Source of the DNA: Dicyema japonicum
Lineage: Eukaryota > Dicyemida > Rhombozoa > Dicyemidae
Direction of reading: 5' to 3'
Assembly (NCBI GenBank): GCA_011109175.1
Contig: RDEW01000016.1
Span: 245,349 to 309,348, forward strand
DNA: 64,000 bases
Part shown: piece after piece, positions 32,400 through 42,879 of the stretch
Numbering within the stretch: the stretch's first letter is position 1
Layout of the letters: every line of letters starts with the position of its first letter
Translations under genes and position numbers: made by a program
The notes under the pieces: generated by a model
Seen by the model: only the letters and a program-made list of their open reading frames with translations
What the model was told of the DNA's origin: nothing
Database searches by the model: none

Positions 32400-32670
32400 T
32401 ATAATTCAAAATTTAATTCAGAATGACGGAGCGGTGGTCTTGTGAGAGACACAGAACCGGACCGACTACTCTGGAGGCCCTCATTAAACAAAACTCCGGC
32501 ATGCGGGAAGGTGGCCCTGCAATTACAGTCAGCCGCCCTTTACGAGCTTGTGTGGGTACGAGGGAGGAGCACCAAGAAAGAATGAAGATTTTGGCGGAGC
32601 GCATCGGGATCACGTGATAGTTAGTTTTGGTTTTACCGTGGTCTTGGGTGTTAAATAAATAAACTTTAAT
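32400..32670 (+). mobile_element. Family A 3' end
   Basis: The frame 32423-32617 ends SRPLRACVGTREEHQERM...ERIGIT-stop. The tail GTTAGTTTTGGTTTTACCGTGGTCTTGG and AATAAATAAACTTT follows. The same C-terminus occurs in the copies at 12120, 35510, 44040 and 50930. Confidence 0.7.
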
Positions 32671-32779
32671 TCAAATAGTCAGATGGGTGATACCACACGC
32701 GAGTATGATGAATTAAAATATTAAATATTTTATTGCATAATTAAATCAATAAAAAGTTATGTAATATAATTAACAAGAA

Positions 32780-33060
32780 ATATTCTTGCCTCGGGGATCG
32801 CTACCGATTTACTCCTGTTGCGACCGAATCATCGGGAGCCGTTGGTCCAATGACGGCTGAATTCTTGCAAGAACTCGGAGGATTGCTTGCCAGAAAGAAA
32901 AGGGATCAACGAGAAGGGCTATGGCTAAGACAAAAGATTGGAATAGCCATACTCCGAAGGAACTCGTTCGCAATCCACGCAGCAGGCTTCCTCAACTGAT
33001 ATTTGTTTAATTGTTAAAAAAAATTTTAATTAAATAAAAAAAAAATAAAAAAAATATAAT
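32780..33060 (+). mobile_element. Family R 3' end
   Basis: More than 90% identical by eye to 42880-43126 over about 240 bp, with several single-base indels. It contains the GLWLRQKIGIAIL-type C-terminus and an A/T-rich tail. Confidence 0.7.
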
Positions 33061-33215
33061 TAACATGAAAAATTCCATTAAAATGAAATTTTCAAGTCTC
33101 TTTTAACGTCTGTAAGGAACCAATGAGATAACCATAAACGAAATGTAAATTATCGACATTTTTGTTTACTCACTGAGTTATCCTCAAATGTCTTCTTTAT
33201 TATTTGCGATTAGAA

Positions 33216-33410
33216 CTACATTTTTTCATGTCCATCACATCTATGTTCGAGGGAATCTTCATCCTGATAGATGATCCTCTGATAGGACGAGATTTGAAGA
33301 CGAATCCCACGTGTATCAGACACTTCCTTTGTTCTGAACTTCGATTTCGAAAGTTTTCTTAGTCTTCCTTCTTCGCAATAAGAAAGAAGACAAAGGGTTT
33401 CGTCAATCAT
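33216..33410 (-). CDS. Hypothetical small ORF (64 aa)
   Basis: An ATG-initiated frame, hydrophilic and Lys/Arg/Glu-rich, with a well-formed look (KEVSDTRGIRLQISSYQR) unlike the surrounding noise. It contains a CACGTG. I do not recognise the family. It may be one exon of a gene whose other exons I could not find, or a chance frame. Confidence 0.3.
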   Translation of the reverse strand: MIDETLCLLSYCEEGRLRKLSKSKFRTKEVSDTRGIRLQISSYQRIIYQDEDSLEHRCDGHEKM

Positions 33411-33568
33411 TTAGCTAAGTACACATAGAGGGACGTCATCACCTCATTTTTCTACCATTTAAGCAGACAAAGTAATTATCCGAGACTTTTAATTACAGTA
33501 ATCAAATAATTCCCCGTTAAATATAATATATAATCCGACGACGATCGTGTTTTTCAATATTCCTGGAA

Positions 33569-33820
33569 ATGGTTGTTTTGTGGCTTCATGGTTAGGTTCA
33601 ACCTCCAACTAAATCTGATGCTAATCAAAACAGCAATCTCGACGAAATGTACTGTTGTCCCCTGGGGGAATGGCATAAACGCGGGGAAGTCTGCAATCAG
33701 GTGTTGACAGATGATTTCATGTGAGTATTCATTATTTTATAATTTAGGAAGAGTATTTATCCCTCATGGGTTAACCTTTCAATTATAATATAGGGGACTG
33801 ACTCCGATAGTCAACGTTGA
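33569..33820 (+). CDS. Possible 58-aa gene with three micro-introns
   Basis: Exons 33569-33571, 33596-33720, 33748-33769 and 33794-33820 sum to 177 nt. Introns would be 24, 27 and 24 nt, each GT..AG and each typical of this genome. The middle exon reads DEMYCCPLGEWHKRGEVC. The first exon would hold only the start ATG, or there may be more upstream. No family is recognised. It is supported mainly by three consistent micro-introns removing stops. Confidence 0.35.
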
Positions 33821-33829
33821 ATCCTTTTT

Positions 33830-35155
33830 ATCGTTCAATTTTACTGTTTCCTGTTAATATCCTTGACTTTCTTTAATTCCTTTATTCACGGTGAACGAAG
33901 ATTTTACATTTTATCAATCTTTTAAGCGTAAGTCAATTTAGCTAGATAACCCCAGTAGAATTTCACATTGGGGATATGTAGAATGCTTCAAGGATCCATT
34001 CGAGTCATCAGAAGGGTCCCGGTTTATCTAGTTTGGATCACGTTTATTTTATTATTTAATAAATCAATGTGTCTGAGAAGTAGATTTGCGGGTTATGTGA
34101 CTAAATATTAATGCTTTTATTTAATTGGTAATAAAATATTGACGTCTTTTGGTTTCAATGCAACCAACTGGGATTGACCACATCTGAAGACTCTCATAAT
34201 CTCATGGGTTTAAAGTATTGATTTCGGAAGATTCTAGTTATTTTTCTTGACAAATTATGAGTTTGAGTAAGCAACTAAGAAAAGGTACCCTCTATTTAGT
34301 GATCAGCTACATAAAAGGTTCAGGGTGTGGATCAAGAAATATTACCCCCAAGAAATGCAATAAGATTAAGATACTATTCAATATGAACAACTGGTAGTAG
34401 ATGAGACTGAAGTTGAGACGACCATAATCGAATGTAAGTCCAATACTTTGAGATACATGCTTACATTGATGATATTCTTCAATGTGTGAAAGACATGAAG
34501 AAGACTTATCAGAAGCGATTGTGTTACGATTTCCACAAGGTTCAGTTCTGAACCAGTGTTGTTTAATATCTTCATGGCGATCTTTCCCCACAATTTCCAG
34601 AGAATATGTGAGTTGATGCCTAAACTTATCTAAGAAGTCAAAAATTCTCTGAAAAGAGACTTATGAAATATGTGAATTGTGTTGAAGAATAACGGAGTTT
34701 CAAGAGGGTTGAATTTCTCTGTCGAAAAATATAATGTATACAAGTTGACAAATTCCAATCTGCGGTAACTGTCAAATTTGGATATAGAGGTTACATTAAG
34801 GAAAGAGAAATAAGATTTTTTAAGGTTTTATCGTATTTGGAGACTGAGTTAGAAAAAGGAGACTTGGTTCTTTTTATGGGGAGTCATACTATCTGTGTTA
34901 GTATATGGAAGCGAGATGAGGTTATTCCAAAATTGTTAGAATTGATTTATGAGGAGGTTCCACGTAGCACATCCGTAGAAGATGTATGGGTCGATGTACT
35001 GTTTATATAAGACTCAAAAACTGGATGGCTGCTGATCCTCCATAATCCTAGGAGACACTTCAGTTGGTTAATCTTGCACCCGACAACATCATTGGAAATT
35101 AAATTTTCTTTAGAACGGAATCAAAAGCCTAGTGGTTATCTATTAAACAGAGTAC
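33830..35155. other. No recognisable gene
   Basis: AT-rich sequence. The frames at 34307-34593 overlap each other and show no motif. Confidence 0.35.
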
Positions 35156-35159
35156 AGTT

Positions 35160-35330
35160 TTCATGAGTAGTAGCTTGTTTGAAAGCAAATGATTTATGAA
35201 AAAAGATCCAGGTGGGTAGAAGTAGAACCGTCCTCTCTGAAACCAAACTGAAAAGGAATATCAAAAGAACACCTTTGATTTTTCAAAGAACAAGCTTTCC
35301 AGTAGTTAAACGACGAGCAGAGAAGAGATA
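35160..35330 (-). mobile_element. Family A RT fragment
   Basis: Minus-strand traces (FGFREDGSTSTHL) parallel LSFQHGFKKERSTSTHL of the neighbouring copy at 35505-36670. Confidence 0.5.
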
Positions 35331-35504
35331 CCAGTCATAGTAAGTAGAAAGTCCTTCGGTTTGCCAAGTTTCAGAATTGGACTGATCTAGGTGTGTTTCA
35401 TATAGTGTTTATGTTAATTGACATGTTGAATATCCTTTAATGAGGGAGATTTAACGCCGAGGTTTTTATGAATATTACTGGAAATTCTCTTACACTAATA
35501 ATAA

Positions 35505-36670
35505 TAACACCAGAGACCATGGTTACACAAACTAACTAATCACTTGATCCCAGCACGCTCTAGCAGGGACCTCATCTTGGCCCGATGCTCTTCCCTCGAT
35601 CCCATACAAGCACGTATCGGTCGAGTGACTGGGTTTTGCAGTTACGAAGGCGCGTTCCATGGTTCATTTGTATCAAGGCTACAAGTGGTAATGGTGGCTG
35701 AACTCTCTAGAAATCCAGCGTTCTATGATTTTAAGGGCTTTTTTACGGCTAGCCTCGATCTTCAAGACATTCGTCCAAGAGATGAATGGGCCCTATATAC
35801 CACATGCATAAGAGATGCATGGTTCATTGAATTGTTTATATATACAGCTCAAAACATAATGCTTTTCGATCTTCCATAAGCCTGTGAGGCATTTCAGAAC
35901 ATTAGTTTTTTTTCGCATTTCGTAATTACGTTTTCAACATGGGGCGAGAATGCCATATGTATGTCAAAAGTTACCCCCTAAGGATTCTTTAAAATTTTCT
36001 GAAAGAAATAACTTCATTGTTTACCTTTATTGCGACCGTTCGTCTTCTTAATCTCATGTCTGAAGTAAATAGGGTTGTGACAAAATTTTCACTGCTGGAA
36101 GTTAGGCGATTCTTCGATAGCCATTTTTCAAGACGTTCCAGATTTTCTTGGAATCTCGAAGTGGCAATCTGGATCTCCTAATCGAGTGATGCAATGACGA
36201 TGTCGTCAGCATAAGAAAATAATATCATTTTTGGAGTCTGGAGTGTGGAAGTCCGCCATGAATAGGTTGAATAAAACTGGAGACAAAGGGGATCCTTGGG
36301 GAACCCAATTAGGGAGAAGCCGTGAAATAGACCTTGACTGACCAATGCAGACGCGTCCTTTCCGACCACTAAGGAAGTTAGCTAGCCAGAGTTTGAGCTT
36401 TCCAAGTAAGAAATTTTCCAAGTGAGAATCCTTTTTGACACAGAGTCAAAAGCATTGTGGACGTCTATGATGCAAAGTACAGTCTTCATTTGTCCCGGCC
36501 TATGCAAGAAACCATATCGTATAAAGTTAGTCATTGCAGATAAGTGGGTTGAAGTAGACCTCTCTTTTTTAAAACCATGTTGAAATGACAAGTCCGGTAT
36601 GAAATTTTTGATTTTCGCAAGAACCAGCCTTTCCAGAATTTTCGACACCGAACACAATTTTTTATTTTCA
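35505..36670 (-). mobile_element. Family A jockey-like element, RT to 3' end
   Basis: In minus-strand order: KILERLVLAKIKNFI, FQHGFKKERSTSTHL, IIDVHNAFDSVSKRIL (first Asp, 36450), LLPNWVPQGSPLSPVLFNLF (36290), LFSYADDIVIAS (YADD intact, near 36200). The thumb (SPHVENVITKCE, 35950), the C-terminal SREEHRAKMRSLLERAG (near 35580) and the 3' tail to 35505 follow. All RT landmarks are present, but frameshifts lie between them. The 5' end is truncated within short local duplications at 36690-36745. Confidence 0.8.
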
Positions 36671-36850
36671 CCGAACACAATAACGCGATTGGTCTGTATG
36701 ATGAAACAATAATAATAATCTGTATCTGTATGATGAAACAATATCCAGATTAACTTAAATTAATTAAATTTAATTATTTTAAAAATTAAAAAATTATTTA
36801 AAATTTCAAAATTGAAATAAATAGAACAAGATTAAATATTTAATCGTTAA

Positions 36851-37921
36851 ATGAATTTTTCAAACTCATCTGATTATTTAATTTATTATTATCATCATTT
36901 AATCGTAACGGATGCTTATCCTCACTATATTAAGGTGACTGAAAGATTCTTTTTAATTTTCTGGTCATTTTTTGGTATTCCGGGAAATATATTTTCAATA
37001 GTAATATGGAGTGCTCCAGAACTGAAGAAATTCTCATCCGGAGTCTATATGATGTCGTTGGGAGTAGTGGAATTATTATTTTTCACATCAAACTGCGAAT
37101 TACGGTCTAGTGTTGTGTTTGGTTACAATTACTTGGACTCCAACAATTTCATGTGCAAACTAAATGCGGCCACGTTCAACTTTTGTCAATTTGCTTCCCC
37201 ATTGTTGATTCTCTGTTTTTCAGTTGAACGTTTTATTTCTGTAAAGAAGCCTTTACTAAGGCGGATGTACTGTAATCCGAAAATAGCGACGATTGTGACC
37301 TGTAATGTGCTATTTGTGTGTTGTTTGCTGGCTATTCCTTATGCAATGATACACAAGAGTAGGAGACACTCAGACGGCAGCCATGAGTGTCTCCGGATTT
37401 TTGAGAATGAAAATTTTTTTAGCAAAATTTACATAATATCGTTGCAGTTAATCATGGTTATGGTTATTCCGTTTATGGTGATAATATTTAACGGGTTGAT
37501 GTGGCGACAGGTCAGAAAGGAATACTTCGGGACTCTCATTTCTTCAAAACTGACCTTCAGCCTCATTTTTACTTCACTGATTTTCGTTGTTTGTGCTTGG
37601 CCTTATTCGATTCTCTACACAGTGAATTTTACCATGGAAACGTCTAAACATGTCAATAATATAAACGAGAAAATCAGAATTTTTAAAAATATCATTTTTA
37701 TTCATCAAATCAAGATGATTTACTTTTATGCCATTTATTCGTCCCACTTTGCTACCAAATTCTACATTTTGCTTCTCAGTAATAAAACTGCGTGGAAATT
37801 ATTTCTCACAAGACTCACGAAACTTTCAAATGATTTCATTTATTTCATTACATGCCACAAAAGTCAAAAATATTTGATAAAAGGCAAAAATAATCTAAAT
37901 TCTAAACATGAAAATATTTAA
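36851..37921 (+). CDS. Rhodopsin-like (class A) G-protein-coupled receptor
   Basis: One open frame of 356 aa, no intron needed. Seven hydrophobic segments: TM1 about 33-53 (with GN at 45-46), TM2 65-80, TM3 103-125, TM4 145-166, TM5 192-214, TM6 234-258, TM7 285-309. Cys102 and Cys180 can form the usual TM3-ECL2 disulfide. The DRY box reads ERF (126-128), and TM6 keeps CAWP (248-251). The TM7 NPxxY motif is missing (SHFATKFY). Two N-glycosylation sites lie near the N-terminus (NFSNSS). The overall pattern resembles invertebrate peptide-receptor-like orphans; the ligand is unknown. A Ginger transposon begins 68 bp after the stop. Confidence 0.85.
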   Translation: MNFSNSSDYLIYYYHHLIVTDAYPHYIKVTERFFLIFWSFFGIPGNIFSIVIWSAPELKKFSSGVYMMSLGVVELLFFTSNCELRSSVVFGYNYLDSNNFMCKLNAATFNFCQFASPLLILCFSVERFISVKKPLLRRMYCNPKIATIVTCNVLFVCCLLAIPYAMIHKSRRHSDGSHECLRIFENENFFSKIYIISLQLIMVMVIPFMVIIFNGLMWRQVRKEYFGTLISSKLTFSLIFTSLIFVVCAWPYSILYTVNFTMETSKHVNNINEKIRIFKNIIFIHQIKMIYFYAIYSSHFATKFYILLLSNKTAWKLFLTRLTKLSNDFIYFITCHKSQKYLIKGKNNLNSKHENI

Positions 37922-37925
37922 GCAT

Positions 37926-37968
37926 TTTAATTTTTTTTAATTTTAATTTAATTTTAATTTAATTTTAG
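37926..37968. repeat. AATTTTAATTT low-complexity tract
   Basis: Repeated TAATTT units between the GPCR stop and the transposon. Confidence 0.8.
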
Positions 37969-37983
37969 CGCTCAACATGTCAA

Positions 37984-37988
37984 TAATA
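37984..37988. repeat. Ginger target-site duplication, left (TAATA)
   Basis: TAATA directly before the left TIR, repeated at 39919-39923 directly after the right TIR. Confidence 0.75.
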
Positions 37989-38030
37989 TGTCACATGGGC
38001 GGCGCGTAACGCATGGGCAGCCTGTTACAT
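37989..38030 (+). repeat. Ginger left terminal inverted repeat
   Basis: 42 bp; includes GCATGGGCAGCCTGTTACAT at its inner end, inverted at 39877-39896 as ATGTAACAGGCTGCCCAT. Confidence 0.85.
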
Positions 38031-38069
38031 TTTTTCGACCTTGAAAAGGTCTTTTGATTATCCGACATT

Positions 38070-38160
38070 ATTATTATTATTCCCCAGAATCACTGGGTCA
38101 AAAAGAAAGAAATAAAAATTCTCATCTAACTAAGTGATCCCAGACAGACAAAGCTCATTG
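38070..38160 (-). mobile_element. Family C retroposon tail nested in the Ginger element
   Basis: A 91-bp 5'-truncated insertion flanked by the 14-bp direct repeat GATTATCCGACATT (38056-38069 and 38161-38174). It ends in an ATT-repeat tail and carries the GGGATCACTTAGTTAG family signature on the minus strand. It is the same sequence type as 63710-63800. Confidence 0.8.
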
Positions 38161-38303
38161 GATTATCCGACATTTAATTTTATATATCCGATTTATATCG
38201 TGATTTAATCCTGTTAAATTAGTTTTTTATTCATAAATGTTATGATTATAAAGATTTTATTTTTTTATAGCGGTAAACCTAGATTTCTAGCGTGATTTAT
38301 AGC

Positions 38304-39744
38304 ATGGAAGATTATTTTGTTGCAATGGCTTCTTACAAGGGTTTTGTGAAAGATTGCGTTGAATATCAAACTTTAAAAGATGCTTTGCATGATAAATTTC
38401 CCGAAAATCTTCCGAGGCACCGAAAATATAGGCTTGTAAAGAAGATAGAGAATTTTTCTATTATCAATGACAGGTATTGTAAATTTTCAATAATTTTAGA
38501 CTGTATCTTAAATCAACTGATCCCAAGTTAGTCATATCCCTGGATAATGAAACCGAAATGGAGCATGTTGCGAAATCGTTGCACGAGTTTTCACACGGAG
38601 GAGTCAATAAAATTGAGTATGAATGTCGACAAAGATACTTCACTGTAAAGAATGAGATTATCAGAAAAGTCATTCGAAATTGTGAAGTCTGCAAATTTTC
38701 GCGTCCTTTAAAAGTTCGTGATTTTTTATAATTGTAGATTGGAGATATAAATCACCATGTGTTTGCTTCTTCTCCAAATGAACGTTTTCAGATAGAACTA
38801 ATAGACCTGAAAAAATTTTTAACATTAAATGAAAATTTCAAATGGGTTTTAACGGTCATTGACATATATAGTAGGTTGGTTTTTTTTTTAATTTATAGAT
38901 TCGCTTTTGTACGACCACTCTATAATAAGTCTGGTAAAGAAGTATGTGAAAACTTAAGATCTTTGTTCCGCCTGAATGGGCCATGTAAATTTCTTCAGTC
39001 GGACAATGGTTCTGAATTTAAAAATCAAGAAATAACAAAACTTTGTGAAGATTTTAACATTAAGCAAATTCACGGAAGGCCTAACAATCCACGAGCACAA
39101 GGAATTGTCGAAAGATTTAATCAGACGATCACGAGGAAGTTGTCAAAAATGCTGGATAACAGTGAAAAAAAGTGGCTTGATAAATTAGAAAGTGCTGTCT
39201 ACAGTTACAACATATCGGTCCATTCATTTTCTAACGAAAGTCCTTTCGAAAGATATCGAGGAATTAAGGGAATAAATTCAATAATTAATGGTTATACTTA
39301 TATCATTATGACTTAGATAATTTAAGTGATGAGTGTGCGATTCCAGAACAAATTGACGATTTGGTTAATTGTTCGACTCCAGAATCTATTGAAAAATTCA
39401 CGTAGTTTGATTTAAAAAATTTATATCTAGATAATTCCCAGTCAGATAATTTGTGTCCGAATGCGAAGAGATTCAATTTCGAAATTAAATCGATTGAAGA
39501 AAATTCTAATTATTACAAAGCTATGAACAGGAAAATGAATGTTCATAATAGTAAATATACTTTTAACATGGGAGATAAAGTATGAATCAAAAACATTAAT
39601 AAATAGGTTCGGGCTAAAAAGGACTTTGGAACAAATCCCTCATTGCGACTGGATAAGTTTGAGTCTCAGTATTATCCAGTTGCAGAAATAATTAATATTT
39701 TATCGAATAATCGCGTGGAGGTAGTTTTAAATAGTTTAATTTGA
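38304..39744 (+). pseudogene. Ginger integrase gene with four micro-introns and three late stops
   Basis: Exons 38304-38473, 38500-38713, 38738-38874, 38899-39290 and 39317-39744 sum to 1,341 nt (447 codons). Introns are 26, 24, 24 and 26 nt. Order: N-terminal region, HHCC zinc-binding domain (HEFSHGG...CEVCKF), then the integrase core ERFQIELIDL..., DIYSRFAFV, LQSDNGSEF and RAQGIVERFNQT, supplying the D, D, E catalytic residues. The core resembles KRBA2/SCAND3-type proteins. The last exon has in-frame TAG at 39403, TGA at 39583 and TAG at 39604. All three fit single C-to-T or G-to-A changes. The catalytic exons are open, so the copy died recently or makes a truncated protein. Confidence 0.85.
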
Positions 39745-39876
39745 TAGATAAAAAATTCGAAAGGAGAAATATCGACTGTATTAATGAGTAGACTAAAAAA
39801 AGTTACTTAAATTTAATTTTTTGTGGTTAATAAATCATTTATAAAATTAATTGAAGTTAATCTTGGTTCAAGGTTA

Positions 39877-39918
39877 ATGTAACAGGCTGCCCATAGGTAA
39901 CGCTTGGCCCATGTGACA
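39877..39918 (-). repeat. Ginger right terminal inverted repeat
   Basis: 42-bp inverse of 37989-38030, followed by TAATA. Confidence 0.85.
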
Positions 39919-39923
39919 TAATA

Positions 39924-40480
39924 TTCCTTCTTGAGTTGACATTTGATAAAGTTAATAAGCGGATGTAATATTGTAATCAATGTAGTACTCTCAGATAACG
40001 AATTAAAGCAGAGATTAAAGACTGACAGTTAACATAAGAGTCTCATATAGTTTGTAGCTAATGAATTCAAATAATGTCTATTACGTCTATTAAAGTCTCT
40101 CATTGTAGATTTATCACCCCTAATTATGATCTTTATTTTCGTCCCTCTAGTCCTTTAATCTGCTTGTATCAAAGACGTGTTCCCCTTCTTGTCCATCCGT
40201 ACGTTGGTGGATTACAAAATCCTCAGTATTGTCGTTAACCTATGGCTTCGACCCATGTATGTTAGCTTCATCACGTTTTTGTTAACCTTTATAGATTGTC
40301 CTGAACAGAGAAATATCACAGATAAATTTACTAACAAAAATACAATGAAAACTCATTCACTTTTACGTTTCAATAAAATAAACGGAATTATGAAAATCAT
40401 TTTGTCTCAATAAACATTAATTTAAAATATTGTTCATAAACTCTTCAACCTTCAATATAAATTATATAAACTTTTGGATA
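39924..40480. other. Intergenic, no recognisable gene
   Basis: AT-rich spacer between the Ginger element and the 3' end of BBS4. A frame at 40177-40413 shows no known motif. Confidence 0.4.
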
Positions 40481-40485
40481 TTTTT

Positions 40486-41805
40486 TTAATATTTCAGTTT
40501 TGATTTCTCCATTAAGCCTATTGCCAATTCAACCAATCCCTCAGCATTTTTACCATCAAATTTGGCAAAGGAAGCACAATTTATTATTACTAGCCAATCG
40601 TTCTTGCCTATAATCGCACTCTGCCCTAGTGCCTTCCTGGAGTTAACACGGTCATTCATATTCTCCAGACAAACTTTATAACCAAACATGACAACCTCCT
40701 AATAGCATTAACGAACGTCCACATTTGTTGTTGAGGGTAAAACAGGCGTTCAAGTAATGAAAGGCGGAAGCAAAATATCCCCCAGTGAGTTCAGCCAGTC
40801 CACAGTTGTAGGCAATCTCCCAACTGAGAGGACTAATTCTGTGAGCTCTTCTTAGACAGAGAATTGCCTACAGTTTATGCCGATAATAACTTTTTGATAT
40901 TCTCCTTCTCCCAAAAAACAGAGCCCTGCGTTATTCCAGACTGAAGGAATGTCCACGTGGTTTTGTGAAGCTAAGATTAGCTTCTCTTTAGCTGCGCTGT
41001 ATCCTTCGTTCGAATAAAGCATGACTGATAGAGAAATGAGAGATTTTGTGTCCCCAAAGTCGCAGATTACTGCTCTACCGAAGTATTCAAAAGCTTTCGG
41101 GAGATTCTGTCTTGACAAATAAATCTGCCCCAATTTTGTTGAAATAACAGGATCATTCTGTTCAAACCTATAAAATCATATCCACACATAGCTACTGCTC
41201 AGCAGCTTTGTAGGTCTCTCAGCACTCTCTTGTTCCCCGCATTCCTCCAAGAACTCCCCCAAAAGGTTGAATGATTCCTTACATTTGTGAATCCTTAAGG
41301 ACTTTATTATGAATTCTTTGCCCTTTCGTGTATTTAACAGCAAACCATATCATACTCCCTTAAATACTTACAGCACGTGGCCAGGCTTAAGAGTACATCC
41401 TAATTGGTCACAGTCATAATACTCATTTTGTTTCATGCTTTAATATTTGCTGGTAAATATTAAAGGCGGTTCTGAGTTTTCCCAATAAAGAGCTAAATTG
41501 AATTTGTGTTATACAAGGAAATGGCCACGTGTCTTATATATTCTATGTTTTTGGACAGGCCTTGACGACTTTTTGCATAGTTCGTGAGGATTCTTCGAGA
41601 TGTCCAAACTGTCGTTGATTTATTCCTTCAATTTATATCATCAAACACCATTAAATTTAAGCAGTTCTGGGAGTACATAGTCCTGTTCATCAATTTCGTG
41701 ATCTATAATATTTTTGCACGTGTCTATATCTCCTTGTACACAGTATAAGTGAATAAGCCAGTTTATGTTTGCCTTGTGGACTTTAGGCACTTTAACTGTT
41801 GCCAT
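40486..41805 (-). CDS. BBS4: Bardet-Biedl syndrome 4 protein (BBSome TPR subunit), with lesions
   Basis: Exons on the minus strand: 41805-41649, 41625-41515, 41492-41423, 41399-41346, 41322-41196, 41167-40891, 40867-40696 and 40673-40486. Introns are 23, 22, 23, 23, 28, 23 and 22 nt. The product (about 385 aa if repaired; human 519) opens NWLIHLYCVQGD like BBS4. It continues through TPR units (ISFSLLGKLRTAFNIY, LGQIYLSRQNLPKAFEYFG, SVWNNAGLCFLGEGEYQKAI, ISPLSWEIAYNCGLAEL). BBS4 is a scaffold of the BBSome, which carries membrane cargo in cilia. Two apparent one-base deletions (near 41550 and 41218) and a TGA where Trp is expected (41425-41423) interrupt the frame. The exon sum falls short by exactly two bases. 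It may be a decaying gene or assembly errors; splice sites are all intact. Confidence 0.85.
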
Positions 41806-41904
41806 GGTTTTTAACAGAAATTTTTATTTCTCAACAAATACTAATTACTAATTTTATAATGGAAATTATCATATTAAAAATAAATAAATATAAGGAGCTT
41901 GACT

Positions 41905-42185
41905 GCCAGCAGTGAAAAGTCCGTCACAGCTTTATTTACTACAGACAAGAGACTGAAAGACGGACGCTCGAAGTGATAGTAAACAATAAACCTATTGCTT
42001 TCAGAAAATCCCAAAGGATCCTTGGGGTGACTTTTGACATACATATGTCATTCTCGCCCCATGTTGAAAACGTAATTACAAAATGCGAAAGAAAAATAAT
42101 GTTCTGAAATGCCTCACAGGCATATGGAAGATCGAAAAGCATTATGTTTTGAGCACTGTATATATAAACAATTCAGTTCACAGCT
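41905..42185 (+). mobile_element. Family A RT fragment
   Basis: It carries the thumb sequence FSPHVENVITKCERK and the downstream block, nearly identical to the reverse complement of 35860-36000. It ends abruptly at AACAATTCA in both. It lies just upstream of BBS4. Confidence 0.65.
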
Positions 42186-42189
42186 AATT

Positions 42190-42875
42190 CGTCTAAAACA
42201 ATTCTAAATCGTCATGTTTGTCTAATTACAATTCCCATAATTTGCATGTTCGATCTATTTAAATACATTGTCTCTTGATGCGCAGGAAGTAGTTGATTAC
42301 TTTGAAGACACTTGATAGGTTTAAAATTTTATATTATTTTAAAACATAGGCCCGTCTAGTTATCAATTATATTTCGTCGTCCACCTCATTTTTCAAATGT
42401 GGAATGTGTATAACTATTTTCTTTGCAGATGTACCGAAGACTAATAATTCCGTGGAAGGTAGGGACTGATTCTATATTAATATTTTTTTAAAGGTGGCAT
42501 AGATCCTTTCAACACAAGTTGGATCGCATCACCCTAATATATGTAAATTTATCGAGTGTCTAAAAAAGAACAAATTTGAATGAATCATTATTCGAACAAT
42601 TTTGTAGCTGGAAGAGAGGTTACTATCCCCAATAAAGTGTTTTCGCGAAATGCTTCACGCATAAAAGAATTGTAGAAAATTTTAGATTTGACAGTATAAA
42701 TGAATATCTTAGAGGAATAGCTCACAATATTTTTTTTTTAATATCTTGAACAATATTTTTTAATATCTGGAAGATTTTTGGTCTGGGACGCAACTTGCAT
42801 AGACACGTTCTCAAGCACGAACATTTTTAAATCGGTTCAGACACCTGGAGCAGCTGCTCGACTGCGGAAAACCTA
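42190..42875. other. No recognisable gene
   Basis: AT-rich intergenic DNA with T runs; no supported feature. Confidence 0.4.
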
Positions 42876-42879
42876 AAAA

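Larger units (their letters stand above)
37989..39918 (+). mobile_element. Ginger-type DNA transposon (gypsy-integrase related), 1,930 bp
   Basis: The element is bounded by 42-bp inverted repeats (37989-38030 and 39877-39918) that start TGTCACATGGGC and TGTCACATGGGC when each is read inward. They differ at only a few internal positions. Both flanks carry TAATA. The TGTNR start matches what is known for Ginger elements, cut-and-paste transposons whose transposase derives from a gypsy-type integrase. It encodes one integrase gene (38304-39744). A small family C retroposon is inserted at 38070-38160. Confidence 0.85.

Noticed and set aside
37989-39918. LTR (Ty3/gypsy) retrotransposon
   Set aside because: The ends are inverted, not direct, repeats, and there is no gag, protease or RT. 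Only an integrase is present, which fits a Ginger DNA transposon.
41340-41425. TGA read as Trp by a variant genetic code
   Set aside because: TGA, TAA and TAG all act as plain stops elsewhere in the reconstructed genes. A single BBS4 position is better explained by mutation or error.
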